Source: CAXBMB01 sp963976695 (GTDB lineage Bacteria; Pseudomonadota; Alphaproteobacteria; Kiloniellales; DSM-21159). From it: a stretch of DNA of 39,005 nucleotides. Below are positions 31,984-39,005 of the stretch, piece after piece. Location: NCBI GenBank assembly GCA_963976695.1, contig CAXBMB010000034.1:1-39005 (forward strand). The letters run 5' to 3'. The notes below the pieces were generated by a model. That model worked only from the letters and a program-made list of their open reading frames with translations, was not told the origin of the DNA and ran no database searches. Numbering within the stretch: position 1 is the stretch's first letter; each line of letters starts with the position of its first letter. The position numbers and the translations under genes were made by a program.

Positions 31984-32976
31984 CTACAGCGCCGCAACCG
32001 AGGGATCGCTATAGGTCGCCGTGCGAATCGGATTGCGCAGCGGGCGGCCCAACTGCGGGCAGTCGATTTCCATCTCGTCGCCGTCCTGCAATCTTATGCC
32101 GTCAACAAAGCTCAGCGTTGCGGTGCCAAAGACGTGGACGTGAATGTCGCCCGGCTGGCGGAACAGCGGATACTTGAAGTGGTGATGCTCCAGATTGGCG
32201 ATGCTGTGGGTCATGTTGTCCTCGCCCGACAGGAACGGTTTTTCCCAAAGCAGCCGGCGGTCGCGGTAAATTCGGCTGGCGCCCTGGACATTGGACGGCA
32301 GTTCGCCGGTCAGCAGTTCCGGCCCCAGCGCGCACTCGCGCAGCTTGGAATGGGCGAGATAGAGATAGTTCACCCGCTCCATCACATGGTCGGACATCTC
32401 GTTGGCCAGGGCAAAACCCAGGCGATAGGGCTTGCGGTCCGGTCCGATCAGATAGATGCCGGCGATTTCCGGCTCTTCGCCCATGTCGTCGGCCCAATGG
32501 GGACTTTCCATCGTCGCGCCGCTGGCGCGCAGGCTCGCGCCGTTGCCTTTCCAGAACCATTCGGGTTGAACGCCCGTCTCCCCCGGGGCGGGCTGGCCGC
32601 CCTCGATTCCCATCTTGAAGATCTTCATGCTGTCGGACAGTTCGGCCCCCTCGGCCATGACCTTGGCGTGCATTCCGTCGCGCGCGGCGGCGCTGCCGGT
32701 GTGGGTCAAGCCGGTGCCAGTGACATAAAGATGTGCCGTGTCGGGGTGGTCGATGGCCGGAAGCAGCCGCCCCTGGTCAACCACTTCGTCATAGGACACC
32801 CGGTCGGCGACGCCCAGCGCCTCGGCCGTCTGGGCGAGGGTTTGCCGCCCGGCGACGGCGCGCGCGGCCAACTCGGTAAGCCGGTTCACGCCGGCGATCA
32901 CCTCGAGCCGGTCGTCGGCGACGCGGCCCAGGGTCCTGGTTCCCGCAGCGTCGCGGAACTGGACGAATCTTGTCAT
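31984..32976 (-). CDS. Fumarylacetoacetate hydrolase-fold protein, AraD1/GguC-like
   Basis: A 330-aa FAH-superfamily protein. VQFRDAAGTRTLGRV at the start and GNGASLRASGATMESPHWADDMGEEPEIAGIYLI in the core (metal-ligand Glu residues in EEPEI) match the AraD1/GguC group found in sugar-acid operons. Members probably act on 2-keto-3-deoxy acids as dehydratases or hydrolases. It overlaps the PdxA-like stop by four bases (ATGA, 32973-32976), so expression is coupled. The upstream dehydratase-like gene product is the expected source of its substrate. Confidence 0.85.
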   Translation of the reverse strand: MTRFVQFRDAAGTRTLGRVADDRLEVIAGVNRLTELAARAVAGRQTLAQTAEALGVADRVSYDEVVDQGRLLPAIDHPDTAHLYVTGTGLTHTGSAAARDGMHAKVMAEGAELSDSMKIFKMGIEGGQPAPGETGVQPEWFWKGNGASLRASGATMESPHWADDMGEEPEIAGIYLIGPDRKPYRLGFALANEMSDHVMERVNYLYLAHSKLRECALGPELLTGELPSNVQGASRIYRDRRLLWEKPFLSGEDNMTHSIANLEHHHFKYPLFRQPGDIHVHVFGTATLSFVDGIRLQDGDEMEIDCPQLGRPLRNPIRTATYSDPSVAAL

Positions 32977-34019
32977 TGCGGTTTTCCTTCTTTTGCGGCG
33001 CCCGCCAGGTCGTCGGATAGGTCACGCCGCTCGGCCATGTTGACGGCCATGGTGAAAGCATTCAGCGTGGGACGCGGATTGGCCTTGTTGTGGCCGGCGA
33101 TGTCGAAGGCCGTGCCGTGGGCCGGCGTGGTAATGGGGACCGGCAAGCCGGCCAGCACCGACACGCCGCGATCGAACCCGAGCAGCTTGATCGCGATTTG
33201 CCCTTGATCGTGATACATGGTGACCGCGGCGTCGTATTCGCCGTCGCGCACCTTCAGCCACAGGGTGTCGGCCGGCAGGGGCCCGGAGACGGCGATCTGT
33301 TCCCGCTTCATCTTGGCAACGGCAGGGGCGATAATCTCAATCTCCTCGCGCCCCATCAGACCGCCGTCGCCGGCGTGGGGGTTGTAGGCCGCGACCACGA
33401 TTCGCGGCCGCGCGTATCCGGCCATCTTCAGCGTCTTGTCGGCCAGGCGGATGGACTCACAGATTCGGGTCTCGGTCAAGAGTTCCGGCACGTCGCGCAT
33501 GGCGACATGGGAGGTTACCCGTCCGTTCCACATACCCGAGGCGACGTTGAACTCGCTGGGCCGGGTCTTGAGTTGGAAGAACTGCCGGGCGTAGCCCAAT
33601 TCATCGGCGAACTGATTGCCGCCAAGATGCATGGACTCCTTGTTGAAGGGCAGGAAGACGATCGCATCGGCGACGCCGTCGCGCGCCAACTCCAGGGCGC
33701 GCTGCAACCCGCCGATCGACGAAGCCCCTCCGGCGGCGGAAACCTGCGCCAGCGGTACGTCGCAGGCGCCCGCGAACGTCAGATCGAGGTGATGGATCGC
33801 CCCGGTGGAGAAATCGGCGTCCTCGATCCGTGTGATACGGCGTAGATTGGCAATGGTTATTCCGCTCCGCTGCTGACTGGCGGCAAAGACCTCCGGGTCG
33901 CCCAGCGCCAGGATATTCGCCCGGGCCCGGCAATCGTCATCGGAAAGAAGTTTGAGTAAAAGCTCCGGGCCGATACCGGCCGGATCCCCTTGGATAATAG
34001 CAATCGTTTTCTTCATCAT
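32973..34019 (-). CDS. PdxA-family 4-phosphate dehydrogenase (PdxA2-like)
   Basis: A 348-aa member of the 4-hydroxythreonine-4-phosphate dehydrogenase family: IIQGDPAGIGPEL at the N-terminus, metal-ligand histidines H171 (TSHVAMRD), H215 (YNPHAGDGG) and H270 (TMYHDQGQIAIK), and TPAHGTAFDIAG. PdxA2 proteins work in acid-sugar catabolism, typically after a DUF1537 kinase makes the 4-phosphate; no such kinase is in this window. ATG 34019 is used: an upstream start at 34076 would fall inside the promoter -35. It is first of the minus-strand run with FAH and rhamnonate-dehydratase-like genes. Confidence 0.88.
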   Translation of the reverse strand: MMKKTIAIIQGDPAGIGPELLLKLLSDDDCRARANILALGDPEVFAASQQRSGITIANLRRITRIEDADFSTGAIHHLDLTFAGACDVPLAQVSAAGGASSIGGLQRALELARDGVADAIVFLPFNKESMHLGGNQFADELGYARQFFQLKTRPSEFNVASGMWNGRVTSHVAMRDVPELLTETRICESIRLADKTLKMAGYARPRIVVAAYNPHAGDGGLMGREEIEIIAPAVAKMKREQIAVSGPLPADTLWLKVRDGEYDAAVTMYHDQGQIAIKLLGFDRGVSVLAGLPVPITTPAHGTAFDIAGHNKANPRPTLNAFTMAVNMAERRDLSDDLAGAAKEGKPQ

Positions 34020-34040
34020 CGAGCGGTTCCATTTGTAATT

Positions 34041-34076
34041 TTTGGAGTATAATATACCAAATGCCAAGGCTGTCAA
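34041..34076 (-). promoter_or_regulatory. Promoter of the pdxA-like operon with GntR operator
   Basis: Minus-strand -35 TTGACA (34071-34076) and -10 TATTAT (34049-34054) are 16 bases apart, a near-consensus promoter. A 17-bp imperfect palindrome TGGAGTATAATATACCA (34043-34059), extended to 21 bp at 34041-34061, covers the -10. The same pattern recurs at 35304-35324, so both are likely sites of GntR regulator 3, which would repress here. Confidence 0.75.
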
Positions 34077-34345
34077 ACCCGATCATCGCAGCTTTTGACC
34101 GGCCGGGACTGTTAGCTGAAACGGCCTGGAGAAAAGCCGGGGCTTTGCCGCGCTGACCGGGGGAAGTGTCTCACCGCGCCCGGCCCACCGCCGCCGCGTA
34201 AACCGGGCGACCTCGGCGTTCGCACCGCAAAATTATGGCCCGACGGGTTCTGCTATGATATCGGGTGTCAGGGGCCTCCTGCGCGCGGGCCGTCGGCCGC
34301 GCGCCCGGGGAATGACCCAACAGCTGTAGCAAGAGGAAGACTCCC

Positions 34346-35044
34346 TTGGCCGTGAAAGCAACCGCCATCAAACGAGATCTGCTGGCAGATCAGGCAACCG
34401 ATGAGCTGCGTCGTCTGATTGTCTTGGGTGATCTTGCGCCCGGCCATCAGATCACCGAACGGGAGTTGACCGGCGTGCTGGGGATTTCTCGGACGCCGAT
34501 CCGCGAGGCGATGCGCACGCTGGCGCTGGAGGGGCTGATCACGCCGTCGGACACCGGCCGCTATTTTATCGCCAACCCCACCGTGGAGGAGTTTTGCGAC
34601 CTGCTGCGGATCATTGGCGCCCTGGAAGGCCTGGCCGGCCGCCTGGCCTGCCAATACGCCAGCGATAGCCAACTCAAGAAGATCGCCAGCCTGCAAGAAC
34701 GGATGCAAAAGCTGAAGATCGACGCGAAGCGCCTGGAGTATTTCGAAACAAACATCGAATTTCACCGCAAGATCGTCGAGGCCAGCGGCAACGAGGCGCT
34801 GGTCAAGACTCACAAGACGTTGAACGATCGTTTGTATCGCGCGCGCTATCTCTGTTCGCTGAAAAGCAGCAATCGCACCCGCGCCCTGACCGAACATAGC
34901 AAGATCGTCACCGCCTTGCTTGAGCGGGACAGCGGTTTGGTCGAACAGAACTTGCGGCAGCATATGGTTCAGGCGGAAAGCAACGTGGCTGAGACCTTTG
35001 CCGCGCTGGCCGGCAGTCAATCCGGCCGCCCGTCGCGGGCTTGA
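34346..35044 (+). CDS. GntR-family regulator, FCD subfamily (regulator 3)
   Basis: A 232-aa FCD-type regulator with HTH sequence ITERELTGVLGISRTPIREAMRTLALEGLI and sensor residues NIEFHRKIVEAS, HSKIVTALLE and RQHM; Asn replaces the Asp usual before the first His. TTG 34346 is chosen because GAGGAAG lies 6-9 nt upstream; GTG 34352 is an alternative. A GC-rich hairpin (34281-34288 with 34297-34304) sits in its leader. It lies between the pdxA-like operon and TRAP transporter 2, with one copy of a shared palindrome at each promoter, so it probably controls both. Confidence 0.9.
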   Translation: MAVKATAIKRDLLADQATDELRRLIVLGDLAPGHQITERELTGVLGISRTPIREAMRTLALEGLITPSDTGRYFIANPTVEEFCDLLRIIGALEGLAGRLACQYASDSQLKKIASLQERMQKLKIDAKRLEYFETNIEFHRKIVEASGNEALVKTHKTLNDRLYRARYLCSLKSSNRTRALTEHSKIVTALLERDSGLVEQNLRQHMVQAESNVAETFAALAGSQSGRPSRA

Positions 35045-35183
35045 TCTCGCGGTTGCGCCGCTCTCCCCGCCCGGGTCGGCGGCGCCCCTCTCCGATCGAT
35101 TGAACAGACGCGGCGGTGGATTGGCAGCGGCCTGCGGGCTCCTGTCAGTTTGACCCGCCGGCGCGCTGATGCCCCCGCCACAA

Positions 35184-35223
35184 TCCGCCGAAATTCGCTG
35201 AAATCCGTCAAAACCCGCCGAAA
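35184..35223. repeat. Four 10-bp imperfect tandem repeats
   Basis: Four consecutive 10-bp units with consensus TCCGCCGAAA, each ending in AAA. The phase is one helical turn, placing A-tracts on one face of the DNA about 80 bases upstream of the operator; DNA bending is possible. Confidence 0.65.
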
Positions 35224-35303
35224 CCCACGGGACTCCAGTGCCCGGCGCAACAAATGACAAGACCCGAGGGAGCGCCAAAAAGAAAATTTCTATTTTCCTG
35301 CGC

Positions 35304-35324
35304 AATGGCATATGGTATGCCAAA
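35304..35324. promoter_or_regulatory. GntR operator at the TRAP-2 promoter
   Basis: TGGCATATGGTATGCCA (35306-35322) is a perfect 7-3-7 palindrome. Aligned over 21 bases with the site at 34041-34061 it shares TGG, TAT, TAT and CCAAA at the same spacing, so one regulator probably binds both. Confidence 0.7.
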
Positions 35325-35404
35325 GCTTCGGCAGAGCGCGACACCGCAAAACGGCTAGCGACTTTGGCGCAACGAAACATAAAATTTGAATGGGAGGCGT
35401 TTCA

Positions 35405-36388
35405 ATGAACATTCTAGGCAAGTTGGCGGTTGCCTTGACCGCGTCGTTTCTGCTTGCGGCCCCAGTCGCCGCGCAGGAAAAAATCATCTTTGGCATCAGC
35501 GCCCCGACCGGGTCGCTGCAGCATCAAACCGCAGTTGAATTCCTGCGCATCGCCAACGCGCGTCTGGGCGATCTGGGCGAAGTTGTGCTCTATCCCGATG
35601 CCCAACTGGGCAATGACAAGGATCTGATGCAGAAGATCCGTTTCGGCACGGTGCATATTACGCTGCCCTCCTCGATCATGCCCGAGGTCGATTCGCGCTT
35701 CGCGCTTTTCGACCTGCCCTTCATGCTGCGCGACCGCGCCCATGTCGCCCAAATCGAGAAGACCATTTTCAAAGACATGCTGGTGCCCGCCGCGCTGGCC
35801 AAGGGCTATCTGCCCCTCGCAGTTTGGGAAAACGGTTTTCGTCAGATCACCAACAACGTCCGGCCGATCAACACGCCGGCCGATCTGAAGGGCCTGAAAA
35901 TCCGCACGCCCAACTCCAGTTGGCGGGTGGCGATGTTCCGGGAATTCGGCGCCAACCCCACGCCCATGCCCTTTTCCGAACTGTTCGTGGCGCTGCAAAC
36001 CGGCGTGGTGGACGGCCAGGAAAATCCGCTGGTCAACATCTCCTCGGGCAAGCTGGATGAAGTGCAGAAGTACCTCTCCATGACCGGGCATGTGTACTCG
36101 CCGGCCTATCCGACCATGGGTGCTGCGGTGTTCGACAAGTTCGATCCGAAAATCCAGACCATCCTGTTGGAAGCGGCGCAGGAAGCCGCTATCTGGTCCC
36201 GCGCCATGGGGCAAAAAGGCGATGACAGGCTGGTCAAAAAGCTGGTCGAGGGCGGCATGAAAATGAATGTTGCCGACCATGACGCTTTTGTTGCGGCCTC
36301 GGTCGGGGTCTACGACAAATTCGCGTCCGAAGTTGAGGGCGGCGCGGCCCTGATCGAACAGGTTCGCGCGCTTGGCGCGGGCGAGTAG
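35405..36388 (+). CDS. dctP: TRAP transporter solute-binding protein DctP (transporter 2)
   Basis: A 327-aa periplasmic binding protein with a Sec signal (MNILGKLAVALTASFLLAAP, cleavage after PVAA). The conserved Arg lies in LKGLKIRTPNSS, and FSELFVALQTGVVDGQENP is the family's second signature. ATG 35405 has GGGAGG 7 nt upstream. It is clearly different from the first DctP, so a different substrate is likely; the shared operator suggests that it imports the acid sugar processed by the PdxA/FAH/dehydratase run. Confidence 0.93.
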   Translation: MNILGKLAVALTASFLLAAPVAAQEKIIFGISAPTGSLQHQTAVEFLRIANARLGDLGEVVLYPDAQLGNDKDLMQKIRFGTVHITLPSSIMPEVDSRFALFDLPFMLRDRAHVAQIEKTIFKDMLVPAALAKGYLPLAVWENGFRQITNNVRPINTPADLKGLKIRTPNSSWRVAMFREFGANPTPMPFSELFVALQTGVVDGQENPLVNISSGKLDEVQKYLSMTGHVYSPAYPTMGAAVFDKFDPKIQTILLEAAQEAAIWSRAMGQKGDDRLVKKLVEGGMKMNVADHDAFVAASVGVYDKFASEVEGGAALIEQVRALGAGE

Positions 36389-36450
36389 GAGCTGTTGCGC
36401 GTTGGAGCGCCGCTGCCGTGGCGCTCCGACGGTCCGAATATGGAAAAGTA

Positions 36451-37008
36451 ATGATAAAAATAACCGACTACCTGTCGGCCGCGCTTCAGGCCTTTACCAT
36501 CCTGCTGTTGATTCTGCTGACCTGTGTGGTGCTGTTGGGCGTTGGGTTCCGTTATCTCGGCGGATCCCTGATCTGGTATGACGAGGTTGCCTCGGTTCTG
36601 CTGGCCTGGATCACCTTCCTGGGGGCGGCGCTGGCGATGTTGCGCAACGCCCATATCGGCTTCAGCGGCATTCTGTATCATCTGTCCATGCCGGCGCGCC
36701 GGCTGACGTTCGGCCTGGTTGAGGTGGTTGTTATCGGCAGCCTGACGCTGATCGGCTGGGCCAGCTATGCGGTGATGGCCTATTTCGGATCGGAGAGCCT
36801 GGTTTCCGTGCCTTGGGTGCCGCGGACCGCTGTGCAGGGGGTCTTGCCGGTCAGCCTCGGCCTGATGGTGGTGGCGCGTCTCGTCACCCTGCAGGTGCGC
36901 TGGCGGGAAACCCGCGAGGGACTGGACCCCGACGAAAAGGAAATTCGAACTGAAATTGCGCGCAGTCAGGCGCAGCTTAAAGATTACCAGGAGCGTGAGC
37001 GTGGTTGA
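36451..37008 (+). CDS. dctQ: TRAP transporter small permease DctQ (transporter 2)
   Basis: A 185-aa protein with four predicted helices; GVGFRYLGGSLIWYDEVASVLLAWITFLGAALAM is the DctQ core (R-Y..W.DE.....W). The start at ATG 36451 is supported by GGAAAAG; a GTG at 36418 is possible. A charged C-terminal tail of about 40 residues extends beyond the last helix. Its end overlaps dctM by eight bases. Confidence 0.88.
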   Translation: MIKITDYLSAALQAFTILLLILLTCVVLLGVGFRYLGGSLIWYDEVASVLLAWITFLGAALAMLRNAHIGFSGILYHLSMPARRLTFGLVEVVVIGSLTLIGWASYAVMAYFGSESLVSVPWVPRTAVQGVLPVSLGLMVVARLVTLQVRWRETREGLDPDEKEIRTEIARSQAQLKDYQERERG

Positions 37009-38284
37009 AGCAAGCATCATTATCGGCCTGTTCGCCCTGATCTTCGCCGGCGTTCCGATTTCCTTTGCCATCTTGGCCGTCTCGATGATGGGGATATTCC
37101 TGCTGAACGGCTATTTGGGGTTTTTCAACGCCGCCCTGGCGCTGTTCAGCGGCGCGACGTCCTTTCCGCTGATCGCCATTCCCCTCTTCGTCCTGGCCGG
37201 CGCGCTGATGAATACCGGCGGGATATCACGGCGATTGATCAACTTCGTGTCATCGCTCATCGGCTTCGTGCGCGGCGGGCTGGCGATGGTCAACGTCGGG
37301 GTGTCGCTGTTTTTCGCTGAAATTTCCGGTTCGGCGGTCGCCGACGTCGCGGCGATCGGCTCGGTGTTGATTCCCGAAATGAAGCGAAAGAAGTACAGCG
37401 CCCGTTTCGCGGCGGCCTGTACCTCGTCCAGCGCCTCCTTGGCGATCATCATCCCTCCCTCGATTCCGATGATCCTCTATGGCGCCATGTCCAACACCTC
37501 GATCGTTCAGCTTTTCGTCGCCGGAATCATTCCGGGCCTGCTGGGCGGCTTTGGCATGATCGCGCTTTGCTACTATATGGCGGTGCGCTACGACCTGCCG
37601 CGAGAAGCGGCCTTCTCGTTGCGCCGGCTGTTGACCAGCGCGCGCGAGGCCAGCTGGGCCCTGGTGCTTCCGGTCGTCATTCTGGGCGGGATCTTCGGTG
37701 GATTTGTCACCGCGACCGAAGGGGCGGCGCTGGCGGTGCTTGCCGCCTTTTTGATTGGCACCTTCGTCTATCGGGAGATCCAGCTTACCGAGCTGTATCA
37801 CGCGCTGACCGAAGGGGTCACGCAAACCGCGGTGGTGATGATGATGGTTGCCAGCTCGGCGGTCCTGGGGCTCTACCTGACCGAAACCCAGGCGCCGCAG
37901 CGGCTGGCCGAGGGCGTTCTCGGCTTGACCGACAGCAAGCTGGTGGTGTTGCTGATTATCAATCTTCTGCTGTTCGCCATCGGCACGGTGATGCACGGCG
38001 CGGCGGCGATTGTTCTGACCGTGCCGATCTTCATGCCGCTGGTGCGCCAGTTCGGAATTGACCCGGTGCAGTTCGGGCTGATCCTGACGCTCAACATCGC
38101 CCTGGGCCAGCAGACCCCGCCGGTGGCCAGCGTGCTGGCGACGGCCTGTTCGATCGCGAAAACCGACATGTGGGAGACGACAAAAACCAACCTTCCCTTT
38201 ATCGGCGTGCTGGTGGGCGTCTTGCTGATTGTCACCTATCTGCCGTGGGTGCCGCTGGTGCTGGTGGATCTGATCTACCGATAG
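37001..38284 (+). CDS. dctM: TRAP transporter large permease DctM (transporter 2)
   Basis: A 427-aa membrane protein with about 12 helices; family signatures are FVLAGALMNTGGISRRLINF, AEISGSAVADVAAIGSVLIPEM, IIPPSIPMILYG and QQTPPVASVLATACSIAK. GTG 37001 is used because AGGAG lies 7 nt upstream; the longer frame overlaps dctQ more deeply. It ends 53 bases inside the convergent apbE gene. Confidence 0.93.
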   Translation: MVEASIIIGLFALIFAGVPISFAILAVSMMGIFLLNGYLGFFNAALALFSGATSFPLIAIPLFVLAGALMNTGGISRRLINFVSSLIGFVRGGLAMVNVGVSLFFAEISGSAVADVAAIGSVLIPEMKRKKYSARFAAACTSSSASLAIIIPPSIPMILYGAMSNTSIVQLFVAGIIPGLLGGFGMIALCYYMAVRYDLPREAAFSLRRLLTSAREASWALVLPVVILGGIFGGFVTATEGAALAVLAAFLIGTFVYREIQLTELYHALTEGVTQTAVVMMMVASSAVLGLYLTETQAPQRLAEGVLGLTDSKLVVLLIINLLLFAIGTVMHGAAAIVLTVPIFMPLVRQFGIDPVQFGLILTLNIALGQQTPPVASVLATACSIAKTDMWETTKTNLPFIGVLVGVLLIVTYLPWVPLVLVDLIYR

Positions 38285-39005
38285 TGGCGCGTTCTTGCTG
38301 GGGGGCGGTTGCAAAGCGGCCAACCGGGATCTGCACCAGGCCGTGCTCGCGTCGCAGGACAAACAGCGCCGAGAGCTGCAGCGCGCGGGCGGTCGCCGGA
38401 CCCAGGGTCGGGCCCATGACCAGCAGGGCGGTGGCCCAGGCGTCGGCCGTCATGCAGGTTTCCGCCAAAACCGTGACCGACGCGACGGCGTTGTTCAGCG
38501 GTCCGCCCCGCCGGCGGTCCATTGTATGGGCCAGGCGGTGCTGGTTGACCATCACCCAGTGGCGATAGTCGCCCGAGGTCGCCACGGCGAGGTTTTCCAG
38601 GGTGAGCAGCGACAGGGGGGCGCGGCGGTGGTGATCGGGTTCTTCGATCGCCACGCACCAGGGCGCGCCATCGGCTTGCGGGCCGCTGGCGCGCAATTCC
38701 CCGTCAAGCCCGACCAGCGCTGAGGTCACGCCGAAGCGCGCCGTCGCCGCCAGCAACTGGTCTACGCCATAGCCCTTGGCGATGCCGGAAAGATCCAGGC
38801 GCAGCGGCCCGTGCTTGCGGGCCCGGCCGCGGGCGCGGTCCAACTCCAGCAGCTGGTGGGCCGGCGGCCGGGATTGACCCAATAGCTTGCGGATTTCCTC
38901 GGGGTCGGCCGCGGCGGCGCCGAAACCCCAGGCTGCCACGAGATCGCCGAGCCCGATGTCGAAGGCGCCGTTGGAGACCCGGCCGATTTCCAGCCCCTTG
39001 GCCAG
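38232..39005 (-). CDS. apbE: FAD:protein FMN transferase ApbE, C-terminal part
   Basis: 257 residues are visible; the N-terminus lies beyond the right edge, and the frame is open to 39005. ApbE attaches FMN to Thr or Ser of target flavoproteins in the periplasm. Family marks are NGAFDIGLGDLVAAWGFG, LRLDLSGIAKGYGVDQL, ATSGDYRHW and HTMDRRRGGPLNN. The last is normally H-D-P-x-T-G-x-P; here Pro and Thr are replaced by Arg. Its 3' end overlaps dctM of the TRAP-2 operon tail to tail. The target flavoprotein is not in this window. Confidence 0.88.
   Translation of the reverse strand: MAKGLEIGRVSNGAFDIGLGDLVAAWGFGAAAADPEEIRKLLGQSRPPAHQLLELDRARGRARKHGPLRLDLSGIAKGYGVDQLLAATARFGVTSALVGLDGELRASGPQADGAPWCVAIEEPDHHRRAPLSLLTLENLAVATSGDYRHWVMVNQHRLAHTMDRRRGGPLNNAVASVTVLAETCMTADAWATALLVMGPTLGPATARALQLSALFVLRREHGLVQIPVGRFATAPQQERATIGRSDPPAPAAPTADR

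Larger units (their letters stand above)
35045..35404. other. Gene-free interval before TRAP transporter 2
   Basis: 360 bases with no convincing gene. It contains a four-copy 10-bp repeat (35184-35223), a GntR operator (35304-35324) overlapping a possible -10 TATGGT (35311-35316), and the ribosome site GGGAGG (35392-35397) that fixes ATG 35405. Confidence 0.65.

Noticed and set aside
34020..34076. Longer N-terminus of the PdxA-like protein, starting at 34076
   Set aside because: It would start inside the -35 of a near-consensus promoter and upstream of the predicted transcript; the family N-terminus begins at 34019.
1..39005. CRISPR array, prophage or integrated element with attachment sites
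   Set aside because: No regularly spaced repeat-spacer pattern, no integrase or phage structural gene, and no tRNA for integration was seen.

Overview
The window reads like a chromosomal stretch of a GC-rich proteobacterium, most likely an alphaproteobacterium. This is inferred from GC-rich third positions, several TRAP transporters, FCD-type GntR regulators, a tandem Hsp20 operon and BKACE and AraD1/GguC-type enzymes. No rRNA, tRNA or CRISPR array was seen. Most of the window is accessory catabolism: regulator-plus-transporter-plus-enzyme cassettes for acidic sugars and probably one amino-acid-like compound.

Region by region. (1) 1-7544: the end of a VOC protein, a decayed glycosyltransferase fragment, then a surface-glycan cassette. 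On the minus strand this is sulfotransferase, RMD-like reductase, GMD-like 4,6-dehydratase and HddA-like heptose kinase; divergent from it is a two-domain glycosyltransferase starting at TTG. The sulfotransferase and the start of the glycosyltransferase are visibly AT-richer than the rest, which suggests horizontal acquisition. (2) 7545-9652: a gene-free leader with a heat-shock-like promoter, then three tandem small heat shock proteins ending at a strong terminator. (3) 9713-11345: remains of an IS481-type transposase, then a Tat-exported cupredoxin and a CcdA-like membrane protein. (4) 11616-15906: SMP-30 lactonase and GntR regulator on minus; divergent from them a truncated sugar ABC permease, an enolase-superfamily acid-sugar dehydratase and a KduD-like SDR. 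(5) 15914-22769 (minus): a GntR regulator, then enolase-superfamily enzyme, TRAP dctP-dctQ-dctM, KDGal kinase (dgoK) and KDPGal aldolase (dgoA). This route would take an aldonic or uronic acid to pyruvate and glyceraldehyde-3-phosphate. (6) 22884-30622: a LysR regulator divergent from a six-gene operon of two polyamine-type ABC permeases, a Tat solute-binding protein, ATPase, class III aminotransferase and BKACE enzyme. Its leader has an unusually elaborate predicted RNA fold. (7) 30710-38284: a third acid-sugar island. A PdxA-like dehydrogenase, AraD1/GguC-like FAH protein and rhamnonate-dehydratase-like enzyme run on minus; a GntR gene and a second TRAP transporter run on plus. Matching palindromes sit at both outer promoters. 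(8) 38232-39005: the C-terminal part of ApbE, overlapping the end of the TRAP gene convergently.

The strongest leads are the paired 21-bp operators around the 34.3-kb GntR gene, the structured leader at about 23.93-24.15 kb before the aminotransferase/BKACE operon, and the PdxA/FAH/rhamnonate-dehydratase-like combination without the DUF1537 kinase usually paired with PdxA2. Family calls come from motifs recognised by eye; no database search was run, and substrate assignments are inference.
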